From assembly GCA_026874595.1 (NCBI GenBank), contig CM049312.1:30197456-30261455 (forward strand): a stretch of 64,000 nt of DNA. The letters run 5' to 3'. Numbering within the stretch: the stretch's first letter is position 1; every line of letters starts with the position of its first letter. Positions 13,150 through 26,400 of this stretch are shown here, in pieces. Made by a program: the position numbers and the translations under genes. The notes beneath the pieces are model-generated. The model was not told the DNA's origin. It saw nothing but the letters and a program-made list of their open reading frames with translations, and ran no database searches. This DNA comes from Sipunculus nudus (Eukaryota; Annelida; Sipuncula; Golfingiida; Sipunculidae).

Positions 13150-13560
13150 AGACTCGAAACCGGACTCAAGTCCGCTTTCCTAGGGACTCGGACTTGGACT
13201 CGAGGGTCCTGGACTTGAGTTTCCTGGACTCTGACAAGGGGGTCCTGGACTCTGACTAGGGGGTCCTGGACTCGGACTAGGGGGTCCTGGACTCGGACTA
13301 GCGGGATCTTGGACTCTGACTTGGGGGTCCTGGCCTCTGACTAGGGGGCCCTGGACTCGGAGATCCTGGACTCGGAATAGGGGTCATGGACTCGGGGTTC
13401 TTGACTCGGACTAGGGAGATCCAGGATTCGGACTAGGGGTCCTGGACTCTGACTGGGGGTCCTGGACTCGGACAAGGGGGTCCTGGACTCTGACTAGGGG
13501 GTCCTGGACTTTGACTAGAGGGTTCTAGACTCTGACTTGTTCTCGGAGGTCAGGACTCGA
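13150..13560 (+). repeat. ~21-bp minisatellite (ggactcggactagggggtcct)
   Basis: About 18 imperfect units of ggactctgactaggggg-tcct, with related gactcggact motifs again at 13800-13920. Starts ~230 bases past the stop of the 330-residue gene. GC-rich patch in AT-rich DNA. Confidence 0.9.
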
Positions 13561-14614
13561 GAAATCAGGTCGAGATGATCTTGAAACCAGTTGAAATCTC
13601 TGTCACATACAATGAGACTTTCATGCCTGAGCAAAATACAGAACACTACAGAAAGCCCATATTTTCCACGTTTCAGCTGTGCATCGGGTCATAAATGTAA
13701 TTAAAAATATAAGTAAACAGCATAAGCAAACTAACCTTAAATACACATGATAATCTAAAGTTTTCATTTTATATTTCTTTTATTATGCAAATTTGTATTG
13801 AACTCGGGTAACAACTGACACAAGGCTTGAGTTGGGTAGATTTGGACTCGAATCTCAAGTATTCAGAATGGAGTTACTTGGACTCGGACTTGCGTTCGGA
13901 CTCGGATGGTATGGGCTCGACTAAATCACCGGATGTGTTTATTCTTGGGACAAAGTAAAATGTGATGGACCGCTTGTAACCGCTTAAGAGCGGTTCTGAA
14001 TTCATGTGGACTATTCCCACATCTGGCGTCTATTTAGTAAAGATATTTCCTTGAGCCTGTTATCAAAGTAAGCCAAGAAGCGCAAATCCGTTGTTTTTAC
14101 CCACGTGTTTATAACGTGTGTGTGTGACCGGGGGGGGGGGGGGGAAGTCTGACAAAATGGCCACCGGTCGTAATTCAAACACGTCCAACAAAGACATAGG
14201 GTGCAAATCAGACAAACCATACATAAGACCACCATACATAAGACCTTCAACCTTCGCAGTCACCTCCGGTTACGTGCATTTTTCTGTTTGTCAACATGTG
14301 CATATGTATACTAAGAGCTTGTAAATAAACAAACTCATACCGTCGTCACAGAGTCATTTTAAGTTGGGCCCCGATGCGCTACGAAATTAGAAAAATTATT
14401 GGCTTTTTTGCTCTTCGTTCTTGAAGGTACGGGAGTTGCGCGAGTGCGCGTAGGCCGTGATTCAAGTATTGAGTCCAATTGGCCGTTGCTACGAATTTTT
14501 TAATTTCGTGTATCCTTTTTAATGCTACAGGAGGAAGATTTTTCGATATGGTTATGATGAATTACTAAGAACTTCGTTACAGAAACAAAACAGCGCAACA
14601 AATAAAACTTTTAT

Positions 14615-14760
14615 CACGCTCCGGTTGTACACTGCAGTCGTCCCGGATATCCTTTGTTTTAACAGTTTAATAGTAGGGTTTTGAATAGCAGGATTCTCCG
14701 AGTTCCACCACCAGGGCAAGCAGAGAGCAACGATTTGTAATCAAACCAATGAGAGCGTGG
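14615..14760 (+). repeat. dispersed repeat, copy 1
   Basis: acactgcagtcgtcccggat ... aatcaaaccaatgagagcg is matched by acgctgcagtcgtcccagat ... aatcagaccgatgagagct at 44780-44925. Confidence 0.5.
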
Positions 14761-14884
14761 TTATCACATTGTGCATCCTGCTCCAAAATTTATGCAAGCG
14801 GCTCCCACTCTCGTTGGCTCGATTCTTGGCTCTGTGCCAGAGTCGGTATAACCAGACCATAAGAGCGGTAGTCCCATGTTTAAA

Positions 14885-15604
14885 ACTAGAATGAATTTGC
14901 AAAAGCAGATATGTCTCCCCTCTAAATGGGCCTCCAGTTCCACAATTTGAGAAAAAAATATGGACAACTTCAAAAGTTTTGGTTTTCCTTGGTGGTTACA
15001 GCTTGTTGTCTGACCTGGAGTCGACCAGCTCTCCAAGTTAAGTAAAATAACAAGCCCTGGATGCACACCATATATACAATAATATAAAATATTTAGAAAA
15101 TACTGATCTGCTTTTGGTATGCTATTAAATATTAATTTAATATACATGTATTTTATATGCTTTAAAAACTGAGCTTCAGCAGCTACCATTTTGAGTGATA
15201 AAATTCCTGTCGTGCTGTTTAGACAAGGTACATTATGTTCTTGTCCATATCTTCTACAAATTATGCAATATTCACCTAATTTCTGGCATATGCATAGACA
15301 ATATATAGTGGTTTATTTACGCAAAATAAGAACAAAGCAACACTTGTTATAACTGAGTCTTGAATTGTAACAAAATTTCAATTGAAAATGGAGGTTTTTC
15401 CTGAATTCTTCAAAGAAAAAAATAGTAGCAATGACCCAGTTTCAGGTGTGGTAGGAGAACTTAGTAAACTTAACTGTATGCTAAATTTCAAATTCATAGG
15501 TCTGACGGTGTAAAAACATGCCAGTTTAACAGACAGAATGACCGTCTGATGGACAGCTGACGGACAAAGAACAGTTTGACATATAGTCAGCTGAGCTGAA
15601 AATC
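14885..15604 (-). mobile_element. CTAG-ending element (third copy of this terminus type)
   Basis: Minus strand begins TTTTCAGCTCAGCTGACTAT at ~15604 beside a gtccgtcagctgtcc tract, and ends GCAAATTCATTCTAG followed by T at ~14885. The 5' end is close to that of the element ending at ~8817 (agtcagctgagctaaaaa). Non-coding; frames here, including one at 14764-15189, are not protein-like. Confidence 0.5.
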
Positions 15605-15715
15605 AGTACCTAAATATGGTCCATGTTTTATGCAACTATCCAGGATCAGGTTGCACAACATCATAATTTATCTTTTTCACATAGCTTAAATAGGACGTGT
15701 GAATTTCTTTTATTT

Positions 15716-15749
15716 TAGAGAGAGAGAGAGCGAGAGAGAGAGAGAGAGA
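15716..15749 (+). repeat. (AG)n microsatellite
   Basis: About 16 AG units with one interruption (gcgag). Confidence 0.95.
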
Positions 15750-16608
15750 AATCAGACTGTAAAAATTTTTATTGTTAACTGGTAATTTCATATAAACTTT
15801 CAGAAATGTTCCTGATAATATTAAACACTTATATACATATAATATTCAGGACAAATGTGCATTCATAAGAAAATAGTATTCAACATTATTGTTAACATGC
15901 CCAAGTAAAAAAACAATAATGACCCCCATTTCATTGGATTATGGATTAATTACAATAGTAAATTAACATATCCTCACTATGAATGATATACAGTGAAACT
16001 CCCCTAAGCCGGACACTCAAGGGACTGGAGGATTTTGTCCGTATTAGTTGGTTGTCCTGTTTAGAGGAGTTTGGCATATTGCGTCAATTCGTCATTGAAT
16101 GTTTCTGATATAACTGTTTAAATTAAATGTACGCCCAATTTGAAATAGGTTAATAAATTTGATTTAAATCATTTTCAAAATAGCTTAAATATGCACCTGC
16201 AATTTATATAATTATTTATAAAACTAGATGTGTCGGTACGACACAAATGCCCCCGCCTGGGGCAAATTAGAAACATTTGTTAAATTTTGTAAAATTTTTT
16301 AAAGTTCAGGAGGTGTTGTATGGTCAAAAGTAGGTCAAGAAGGGCAAAATGCAAACTCGATCTGTAACGGGTCATTATCAAGGAACACACCAAAAATCAG
16401 GCCAGTATGCAGGCATTGTGAAAAAAAGTCCATACATGTGCATTTTTCATAAAAATTTCTGTCTTTCATGAAATTTTCTATGTTCAGGATCTGTCATATG
16501 GTCAAAAATAGGTTAACTGGGACAAAACGCGAACTCGACCTGTAAGTGGTCATTATGCGCCCACAGACCAAACATTGGGCCAGTATCTGTAAGCATTGCA
16601 TTGCGAAA

Positions 16609-17280
16609 CTAGAATATTAGCAAAAGCTGGTAATCAGTTATAAATTTAAATTGGAGTGGTATGTACCATGTTTATGACAATCCACAAAATGCTTCCTGAG
16701 AAATATCCCCCTAAGTTTTTTTTCTATACTAAGCTCTGTGACCTTGAAAAGTAGGTCAAGACCACCGTTCTTTGAACCTGACCAAGATTTTGTTAATATG
16801 ATGCAAAAGCACTGAAGTAATGAAGTTCCTTAGTTGAATACCTTTGGAGAAATCCTGCACAAAGGCCAAAATTGAAAAATCCGATAAAATTTCATTAAAA
16901 AATCGGAAATTGCAGGTGACGCCACCAAAATTGTGCAGCACGTACAGACCATCAGTCCCAATTATCATAGTAAGTTTTGTGAAAATCCACACAATGGTTC
17001 CTGAGATATAAGCTTCTGAGTGTTTTTCTATAATCAGCTCTAAAATGTAGAAAAATGGGTCAAGGTCACCCATCTTCGAACTTGACCGAGATTTTATCGA
17101 TATACATCTTCACTGATGAAATAAAATTCCAATGGTGAATCCGTTTAGAGATATCCCGCTCACATGGTAAAAGTTAACAGACGCGGAACGGACGGACGGA
17201 CACCAGACAGACAGATGGACGGATAGACGGACAGCTTGGGTGACTACAATAGCCCATCAGCCTATGAGCCGAGGGCTAAA
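16609..17280 (-). mobile_element. second CTAG-ending element nested in the repeat array
   Basis: Interrupts the 180-bp array exactly inside the phrase gcattgcgaaa...gtccgtacatg. On the minus strand it starts TTTTTAGCCCTCGGCTCATAGG, with TAGCCC..GGGCTA inverted, then a (gtccgtccgtc) tract (complement of 17190-17240), and ends ...ATATTCTAG followed by T. Its body has the gaccttga...ggtcaaggtcaccc motifs shared with 22795-23215. Non-coding. Confidence 0.6.
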
Positions 17281-18550
17281 AACGGCTGTACATGTACATT
17301 TGTCATGAAAATTTATATTTTCATGAAATTTTCTATGTTTAGGAGCCGTAAAACAATCAAGAGTAGGTCAACTGGGACGAAACGCGAACACGATCTGTAA
17401 CTGGTCATTATCTGCATACACAACAAAAATCAGGCCAATATCTGCAGGCATTGCGAAAAAAAGTCCGTACATGTGTATTTGTCATGAAAAATTCTATTTT
17501 TCATGAAATTTTCTAAGTTAAGGAGCCGTAAATGGTCAAAAATAGGTCAACCGGGAGGAAACGCGAACTCGATCTGTAACTGGTCAATATCTGCATACAC
17601 ACCAAAAATCAGGCCAATATCTGCAGGCATTGCGAAAAAAGTCCATACATGTGTATTTATCATGAAAATTTCTATTTTTCATGAATTTTTCTAAGTTAAT
17701 GAGCCGTAAAACGGTCAAAAGTAGGTCAACTGGGAGGAAACGCGAACTCGATCTGTAACTGGTCAATATCTGCATACACACCAAAAATCAGGCCAATATC
17801 TGCAAGCATTGCGAAAAAAAAGTCCGTACATGTGTATTTGTCATGAAAATTTCTATTTTTCATGAAATTTTCTAAGTTAAGGAGCCGTAAAACGGTCAAA
17901 AGTAGGTCAACCGGGATGAAATGCGAACTCGATCTGTAACTGGTCATTATCTGCCAACACACCAAAAATCAGGCCAATATCTGCAGGCATTGCAAAAAAA
18001 ATCCGTACATGTGTATTTGTCATGAAAATTTCTATTTTTCATGAAATTTTCTAAGTTTAGGAGCCATAAAACGGTGAAAAGTAGGTCAACCGGGACGAAA
18101 CGCGAACTCGATCTGCAACTGGTCATTATCTGCCCACACACCAAAAATCAGGCCAATATCTGCAGGCATTCCGAAAAAAAGTCCATACATGTGTATTTGT
18201 CATGAACATTTCTATTTTTCATGAAATTTTCTTAGTTAAGGAGCCGTAAAACGGTCAAAAGTAGGTCAACCGGGATGAAACGCGAACTCGATCTGTAACT
18301 GGTCATTATCTGCCCACACACCAAAAATCAGGCCAATATCTGCAGGCATTGGGAAAAAAAGTCCGTACATGTGTATTTGTCATGAAAATTTCTATTTTTC
18401 ATGAAATTTTCTAAGTTTAGGAGCCGTAAAACGGTCAAAAGTAGGTCAACCGGGACAAAACGCGAACTCGATCTGTAACTGGTCATTATCTGCCTACACA
18501 CCAAAAATCAGGCCAATATCTGCAGGCATTGCGAAAAAAGTCCGTACAAC
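17281..18550 (+). repeat. ~180-bp tandem repeat, about seven units
   Basis: The phrase gatctgtaactggtcattat recurs at ~17393, 17571, 17751, 17932, 18112, 18292 and 18472, a spacing of ~180. Each unit also has catgaaattttctaagttaa and ccaaaaatcaggccaatatc. One earlier, diverged unit lies at 16260-16610, before the second nested element. Divergence between neighbouring units is low (a few per cent), suggesting recent spread. Confidence 0.9.
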
Positions 18551-19933
18551 TGTTTGATTTCGGAAGGACGGAATGACGGACATGGGTAAAACTATGCCCC
18601 GGCCACTTTGTGGCGGGGGCATATAAAAAATAAGAAAGACAAACATCAGCTAGGCCTTGCAATCTAATCTTGGCAGTTTCACTTCGACGTACCATGCTTC
18701 ATCTTCTTAGCAAGCGGCAGTTCATGGATGGGTTGTACTAGGCATACTGAAGATTATTGAAAGTATGATTATTTGTTAAAGGATATAGTCTTAGTCACAA
18801 ACCATATTTACAGCTCCCAGGGCCGGTCGCCGATCACAAAACACTGATTTTTCCCTTGTCGAATGAAAAGCTGTTTCAGTTTGAAAGCTTATTTTTTCCT
18901 AATTGACCTGCTAATCTTAATTGAATGATGATTGTGTTATCAACACATTTACAGAAATAAACAACAATTTCGATACTGTATATTTATATATAACATTCCA
19001 ATTGTTCACCAAATTACGCTTGTCTCTGGGCTGTTGCGTTGACCAAAACATGACCTCGAAGCGCCATCTCCTGACAAAATATAAACAAAAATAGAACTCG
19101 CAATGTCTGTCCGCTTTAGAGGGTTGTAATATGTACTGGAAATGCCTGACGGAAAAGTTTGTCCGTTGTCCGAGATATTGAGTTGTCCGCTTTACTGAGT
19201 TTACGTTAAACATAATATAGAGGCAAAATTGAAGGGACTGACATTTAGTGTCCGCATTAGTGAGTTGTCCGCCTTACTGAGTTGTCCGCAAGAAGGAGTT
19301 TCACTGTATGTGTGTAAATATAATTGTTCAAGGAATGAAAAGAACACTAAATATGAACAATTAAACATGGAAGAAAGAGGTAATCTGTAAATTCAGACAT
19401 GCAAATATTTCAATACAAAAGTTCATACAAGTGTATAACAAACACAAGTGTTTGCTCCAATATTCAAATTATTTAAAAACTTATATGAAAAAAAAAAGTT
19501 AAAAAAAAAACTGGATACAAATTGCAAAGTATCATTATCAGAGTAAATTACATCATTTCATAATCATTAAATACATCTTTAAAAATGTTAGGACCATTAA
19601 GTAATATAGTTTATATAATTAAATGTAAGTTTTAGTTTTAAAAGGTATCTGGTCATGAAAATTTACATATACTGGCATAGCTTGATGTAACAATCAGTTA
19701 TATAAGCCCGACTTGCAACATGTAAACAAGAAGTGTAATGAGATACAAATTAGTAAATGATTAAGAAAATATATGGCACCAAGTAGATTCTAAAGCACTT
19801 GTGATCCTTGGGAAATTAGACCCTCATTTCTTCTTTACACAGAAGATGGCCACTACTTATACAGTCACAATGACCAACATACTGTCATAAGAACACTTAA
19901 TATTGGTAGTCACCAACTGCCGAGGTCGAAAAA

Positions 19934-19939
19934 TTTATT
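19934..19939 (-). terminator. EXO5 polyadenylation signal AATAAA
   Basis: TTTATT on the + strand, i.e. AATAAA on the EXO5 strand, 55 bases past the stop codon. It is the first canonical hexamer downstream, so a short 3' UTR is likely. The AT-rich context makes chance hexamers common. Confidence 0.5.
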
Positions 19940-19993
19940 ATCCCATTTAAAAAACAAGATTCTAGTTTTGCACCACTTTGTCCTTGTGATTTA

Positions 19994-20763
19994 CTACAGA
20001 TGTACTTTCACTGGCGACATCTTCTGAACATTTTTGGAAGCATATTCCTCAGCTTTCTTGCTCCTCCATGAACAAACATCAGCAAAGTCACATGACTGGC
20101 ACTTCCACGCTTCTTCAATATCGACACCCTTCATATCTCGCAGACCTTCCCAAAATGATACATGGTCAAAGAACTTACTCTCTAGCCATGTTTCGTTATA
20201 ATCAATCGAATTGATTGCAATGGTCGACTTGTCTTCCTGGTAACAATACTCAATAAGACACTGACTTATACATGGCAGGCTCTGCAACCTCTCGAAAGTA
20301 AAAGTCATCAGTTTTCTAAGTGTTTTACAACTTTCCATTTCTTCGCTATCCATTTCTTTCAAAACATCATCTCCAAGTGGGTGGTCCAATCTCAGTTTCA
20401 AATGTCTCGCAACATTTTCAGCAGTCACTTTACCTTTAATTAAATCATCATATAGTTTTTTGTACAACATTACTTGTAACCTGTGTGTGTCCTGTTGAGT
20501 TTTAGAAGGTATCCTTGAACTTGACCTAGTTTTCAGCTCAAGGATGTCAAATGTGAAGGTTTCTGGGTCACACTGGATTTCATCTATAAGGCCTACCATG
20601 AACACATCCTTGTCAAATGGGGCCCCGAACACCGGGATCTCTCTACGTATGGTAGATCCTGCTAAAAAGCTGTTGACTGCACCAAGGAGGTTGAGAACTT
20701 TCACAGCCCAAATGTCCTCGCTTGATGTCACCTTGACCTTCTTTACATCTTGGATGGCTAACT
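19994..20763 (-). CDS. EXO5: EXO5 coding exon 3 (catalytic core and Fe-S cluster)
   Basis: Acceptor gttcaacag ends at 20764 and the stop codon TAG is at 19994-19996. The 770-nt exon encodes residues 100-355. It holds the nuclease core (GLIDE, ELKTRSS, QQDTHRLQVMLYKK) and the CQSCDFADVC cluster followed by a basic tail. A frame beginning at the internal GTG (20731) is only the in-frame part; the true reading extends to the acceptor through ELAIQDVKKVKV. No frameshift or stop interrupts it. Confidence 0.95.
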
Positions 20764-23427
20764 CTGTTGAACAAAATGGACACGTGTGAGTTTTAGCAAG
20801 AGAAAAATGAAAATCATCAAATATGTTTGTATGTGAAAGTTAAATTTTTCTGAAGAACAGAAAATTGGTAAAATTAGCTAGACCCTTAAACATACAACTG
20901 ACTGAGAAACTCACAGGAATTATTTTTACATCCGTACACAGAATTATTTAACCAACTTAATTATTCTGAAAGCCAGGGCTTTTAAGAACATGATATTACA
21001 TGAGAGGATGTTAACTCTATTTATGTACTGACGAATCAATACACGACAACATACACTCACCCTGCTGCCACCTGGATAATAAAGAGTTAACCACTGTCAC
21101 CTTTGACCAGTGAAGGATTTTTCAACAATCTTCACGGAGCATTCTCATAAATTTCCCATCTGACTTAGGTTGAAACTTATTGAATGCCTGCATATTTCCA
21201 CATATTACCCTTCTACTGATGTTTGAGGTTGAACAGCCTTGTCACTTCAAATGGTTGACATTCAAGCCGTTTACAGGGGACAAGCTGGTCATAAATACAT
21301 TATGCTATTTGTTTCTCTTTCAGTGATACTGATTTCCAGTTGATGTTATTGTGCAGTCAGCAGGGTTGCATGGTTGTAGCCACCCATCTGTTAAAACCAG
21401 TCAAAAGCAAGGTTAAAACCACCTTGGCTAAAACAGGTTTTCCAGTATTTATGTCAAACCAATATTTCATTGCATTTATTTGGATGTTCAAACTAAATCT
21501 CACTGTGGTGTAATATGTATTTTAAGTGTTTAAATACATTTATTCAAATTCTGCATCAATGTTATTTTTTTCTGTGAGATTATTATATATAAAAAATAAC
21601 ATTTTTTTTAAAATTTTTTTTGGTGGAGGTAACCGCCTCCATTTTTTAATGCTGACTTATCTAATTCTTAATCTAAGTATGTACATCTGCAGAGTTTCCA
21701 TTTCGGTTTGGGACAACTTGACAGGGCAGTAGCACTCGCTTCCTATCATTTTTTTATTTTGTATCCTGGTGTCACCCAGGCCCGGTGTCTACCGCACCTG
21801 CGGGTCCTGGGTGTGTAATTATCCCCATTGCTGGGTCATAACACCGAGGAACCCCCCAAAGACGCACTCGCATGTGAGTGATACACAGCTGTGGGGCACA
21901 GTCTTCCCATTAACCCTGCAGAGCGTTCACCCTGGATGGGGCTCACCGTGAAAAACCTCACCGCCTCGGCTGAGATTCGAACCCACTATCTCCCGGCTTT
22001 GAGTCCTGCGCTCTACCCCTGAGCCACAGAAGCACAGAAGAAAAATTACATTTTACTTTGTTATGTATATTCTGACAATCAGTGTCTTTTATTAAGTACT
22101 ACATTAACTGATTACTTGACAGTTTTATCATGCTAAAACCATCAAAAAGTGGTTAAATCTGTTGTCAGCCTGTTTTAGCCATGGTTACTGGCTAAGAGTT
22201 AGCTGGCTAAAAGCCAACCATAGCACACAGTATATTTCATGAAGTTATGGTTAAAATTATGAAAAAAATGTAGTTTTTTGTTAGAAGACACACTGTCTCT
22301 TAGATGTGAATTGCTCTTGATAGGACTAGGCCTGCTAGACTTTTGGTGACAAAAACAGCAATGACGGAACAAATTAATCAGGGTCACCCTATAGCGGAGC
22401 TCTGGGACATAAACTCTCACCTCTCGCTAAGTGAAGATCTGACCCTGCTGTCATTTCGGGTTTCTCAACAACCTCCACTGGCAGCGTCATTGTGTACACC
22501 ATTTTCTGCTCACACCAACTCTGTGTGCACAGGTCTGACACCCACAGATATCCCGGCCGGAGCTGATGTAATGGTGGCCCCACTAACTCCAGAGGCCTAA
22601 CAGAATCTTCCGTGGTGGTGGTGGACTCGGCTGTATTGTCTCCTGAAAACATCATCAACACAGAGTCAGACATCATCTGCCATCTCGGGAGGGAACTGTG
22701 AACTACAATTTAGTATTTTGTTACTGAGTGAACTACAGAACCTGGATTGTAAATTTGGATCTTTCAGGTGGTCAGTGATAGTGTATTTTTTTCTATTATT
22801 AGCTCTGTGACCTTGAGATGTAGGTCAAGGTCACCCATCTTCCAACCTGACTGAGATTTTGTTGTAATGTATCAGGGCAGAAGAAATGAAATTCCTGTGT
22901 TTAATACTTTTGGAGAAATCCCCTCACAAAGGCCAAAATTGAAAAATTAGTTGAAAAATTCTTTAAAAATCTGAAATTGGAGGAAGTGCCTCAAAACTCG
23001 TGAAGCAATTACAGACCATCAGTGCCAATAATCTTACATGTTTTATATGAATCTACCCAGTGGTTCCTGAGAAGCCAGCTTCAAATTTTTTTTTATAATT
23101 CGCTCTTAAACGTTGAAAATATGTAAAGGTCACCCATCTACGAACTTGACCGAGATTTTGTAAATATACATCTGCACAGAAGAAATAAAATTCCTACGGT
23201 GAATCCTTTACAAGTGCTTTTTACTAGAATGTGCACAGGTGATTATGTTACCTCACTCATATATATAAATCTTTATACAGCATGTGGTAGAATATTCTCT
23301 CTTTAATTTTACTGGATGTGAGATGGACTTGGCCTGATTTCTTGAGACCTTACCTCAGAGTCTGAGTCCAAGATCAAGTCAAAGCCTGAGTTCCTATAAA
23401 GTGGACTGCAGATTATCTATGACCTGA

Positions 23428-23475
<48 letters not shown>

Positions 23476-26400
23476 ATAATGCAGGTAACAAGTAATACGG
23501 AGGGCAGCTGACCACCCTGCATATAACAGACCAATCTGAATGCTGCGTCAAACAGGAATCTTCAACCTCAGTAGCGGATCCATGGGGAGGGTCCAGGGGG
23601 TCTGGACCCCACCTTTTTTAAGGGTTTTTTTCAGGAATTTTGCTACCTGGACCCCCCTTTTCCAGACTTGGGGACCTGTTTTTAGAGTTTTCCTTAGTCC
23701 TCCTTGGTTGGACCCCCCTTTTCCTAAATCCTGGATCCGCCCCAGAACCTGACTGGTTGGAGTGAGACAAACATTTCTAAGATCTCATCTGTCCATCTAG
23801 TGACAACAGAATGGTCTTTATTTTTAAAATTACAGGCACTTTTCACAAAGTGTATGTGTGTTGGGGGGTTCAATATAAAAAGCTTTGGCAGACTGATACC
23901 CAAATTGTCATTTTAGCTTTCTTATCATTAATCAAACTGTTCCTTCTTTGAGTAGTTATATACTCAAAATAAGCTGTTATCCACTAAAAAACACCTTAAA
24001 TATTACTTTTCAAACCTAAATTGTTGTTTCTTTACAAAGGGTGATGAATCATATCTTCATAGGAAATATTTTAAATTGTTCATACCTAGAGTTTATTATA
24101 TTAAATGAGGGATCCTCAGAACCTTGGTCCCCAATCCGAGTGTGAGTTTACCTAGGTAGCGGCTGACAGCAACACAATTGTTTGTTGTGTTGCCAAAGGG
24201 TTAATTTGGGTTTAAGCAAAAAATGATCTGTAACTCTTAGACAGGATATTGAAAAAAAAATTTCCTATGGCTGTAACATACCAATGATCACAATATGTTG
24301 AATGTTGAAAGGCCTGTAATAAAAACTAACAATTCTGGAAAACATGAAGCACCTGTTACATCAATAACTGATTTATTTGTCCAGAGAGAATTGAAGCATA
24401 AACAACCTGACAGACATGTCGCATTTGGCAGCAGTCCTGTTTTATTCATCAGGTCTGTGTTATTTTATATACTTATTTTCACTTCCTAGATGTAAAATAA
24501 TAAATAGGACAGTAATGTCTTTCACTGGTCAAATATTCAATACACATAGATGTACCAAACATTAACCAATGGAAATATGTCAAGTCACACAGTTGTGTAT
24601 GGAGTATTATAATCATAGTTAACTGCAGGGTCAATTTGTGGACTCCTCATTGCTCTAGTCACTAACAAATGTTTGAGGAGTCCATTTCTTAAAGGCTAGG
24701 GTTTGGGGGTAACACTTGAACAGCCCCCACATTACACTTATTTAAGCTGTTTGAATGAAAATGGCTCCAAATTTTAAGTGATAGATGGTGCTTCACTTGG
24801 AGCTATAAATGAACCAAATTCATCCCCACTGGTATCTTGTCTTCATGGCTAAATAGTAACATGTAGGACTCTTGACAGCCTAATCTAGAGTTTGTTTATG
24901 TACAATTCCAAACTGAAGCCACTTCTAATATCCACTGGTAAATAATGTTAGAATTGGTGAAATGAATGTATGGACATCTGCAGGAACACTTAGGGAGGTC
25001 AAAATGAAGAAATGAGAAGAGACAGTTTGGCATGATTGTCAAACACCTCACCCAGATATTTTTAAGCTAAACTACTGATACAATTTAAATGTTCCAATAA
25101 TAGATCCAATTTACTCCTTTGAATGTTAAATGTATCCCATATCCGTCTCATGTTTTTCTTACTCTATAATAATGTATAATTTAACATTTCTTCAAACAAT
25201 TTAACATGCTCGTATTCATCATGATTCCACCCTCTACTTATATATGTCCTGTTTACTTCATTCACATCTGTTGACATCCAGAGATTTGTATGCACATGGA
25301 TCATGGCTGTTCCACCAATATTTGGTGTATTTCAAATGTAAGGGTTTACAAATAAACCAGTGACTCTCACCTTGTCTGAGTGAAGACACGAGTACGCTAT
25401 AGTTACAGACAGGAGTTAATTTTTATAAGCTTTTTGCAATTTTTGCGACTCTCATTACAGATTTGCCACCAGATCGAGACACAGATGCACATGACAGACA
25501 CATGAACAAGAGATAAGATCACCATACAATCACTTGACTTAGAGATAGACACCAATACTTTTTTCAGCCTGAATTATCTGGCCCCAATGCCTAAGATGGT
25601 GCGTGAGGTGTTCGACAATTGCTCCAGAATGTAGGGCCAATTCTGAACATGCTCCACTTTTTGTATGGAGCTTATAAAAACACTCAAGGCCATGTGCATA
25701 AGTATGGTGGTGCCTTAGACCCAGTTGTGGCTCTGTTGTTAACACAGAACCACAGGCCCCTGCCTTCATTTATCTAGCAGATGGGAACGCAAGCAGTTTC
25801 TGTGCTGCACTCAGTTAAATTACATGTATCCTGAGTATGGTGAACAGGGGTGATTATTTTAGCCAGCGGTGTGCAGTGTCACTTGTTACATCCCTGCTGT
25901 GAGTGTCCTTGTAACTGGACCATTGACTACACAGCTTCTTACCAGGGTTACACTCTGGATTGTTTCAGCTGGCCAGTAGCCGCTGACGGTGACACAACAG
26001 GTTTCAGGTGTCTGTTGCGTCGCTGGCCCACCAAAAGGCTAACTGGGGTTATAGCACGATACGATCTGTTACTCTTAGAAAGAAAATTAAATAAAAATAT
26101 TTCCTATGGTTTTAACAAACCAATGTTCACATAATGTTGTATGTTGAAGGCCATTAGAAAAAAATAACCATTCTGGAAAGAATGAAGCACCTGTAACATC
26201 AACATCTGATATTATTTGTCCAGAGAGAATTGACACATTAACAGCGGTGGTAGACATCTTGCATTTGGTGACAGTCCTGTATTAGGCTTTAGGCCTGTGT
26301 ACTATTATGTTCATATTTTAACTTCCTTGGTGCAAAATAGGGCTGAGAACAGAACAGTAATGTTTTCTAGTGGTCAAATATACAATACACATAGATGTAC

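Larger units (their letters stand above)
16222..18622 (-). mobile_element. Helitron/Helentron-type non-autonomous element (HINE-like) with 180-bp repeats
   Basis: Read on the minus strand: 5' end at ~18622 with an almost perfect hairpin (ATGCCCC.GCCAC-AAA-GTGGC.GGGGCAT, 18594-18622), then ~180-bp tandem units, then subterminal TGCCCC..GGGGCA and a 7-bp-stem hairpin (TGTGTCG-TAC-CGACACA), ending ATCTAG followed by T at ~16222. Matching short sub-terminal inverted repeats (atgcccccgcc / ggcgggggcat), a 3' hairpin just before CTAG, T target and internal tandem repeats are the known plan of Helentron-derived elements. No Rep/helicase is present. It lies inside the pogo-like element. Confidence 0.65.
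15991..19306. mobile_element. non-autonomous pogo-like DNA transposon, with nested insertion
   Basis: Ends are inverted: CAGTGAAACTCCCCTAAGCC at 15991 and ...GAAGGAGTTTCACTG ending 19306, flanked by TA on both sides (15989-15990, 19307-19308). Subterminal DNA carries repeated ttgtccg.. /cggaca motifs on both sides (e.g. 19145-19290), possible transposase-binding sites. Ends and TA duplication fit Tc1/mariner-pogo elements. No transposase is seen. About 2.4 kb of its length is the nested element at 16222-18622; without it the transposon would be about 0.9 kb. Confidence 0.75.

Noticed and set aside
14011-14324. Frames on both strands around 14.1 kb
   Set aside because: Created by a G-run and a short direct repeat (acataagaccaccatacataagacc).
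20544-20789. 81-codon + strand frame
   Set aside because: Antisense shadow of EXO5 exon 3.
22343-22600. 85-codon + strand frame
   Set aside because: Antisense shadow of EXO5 exon 2.
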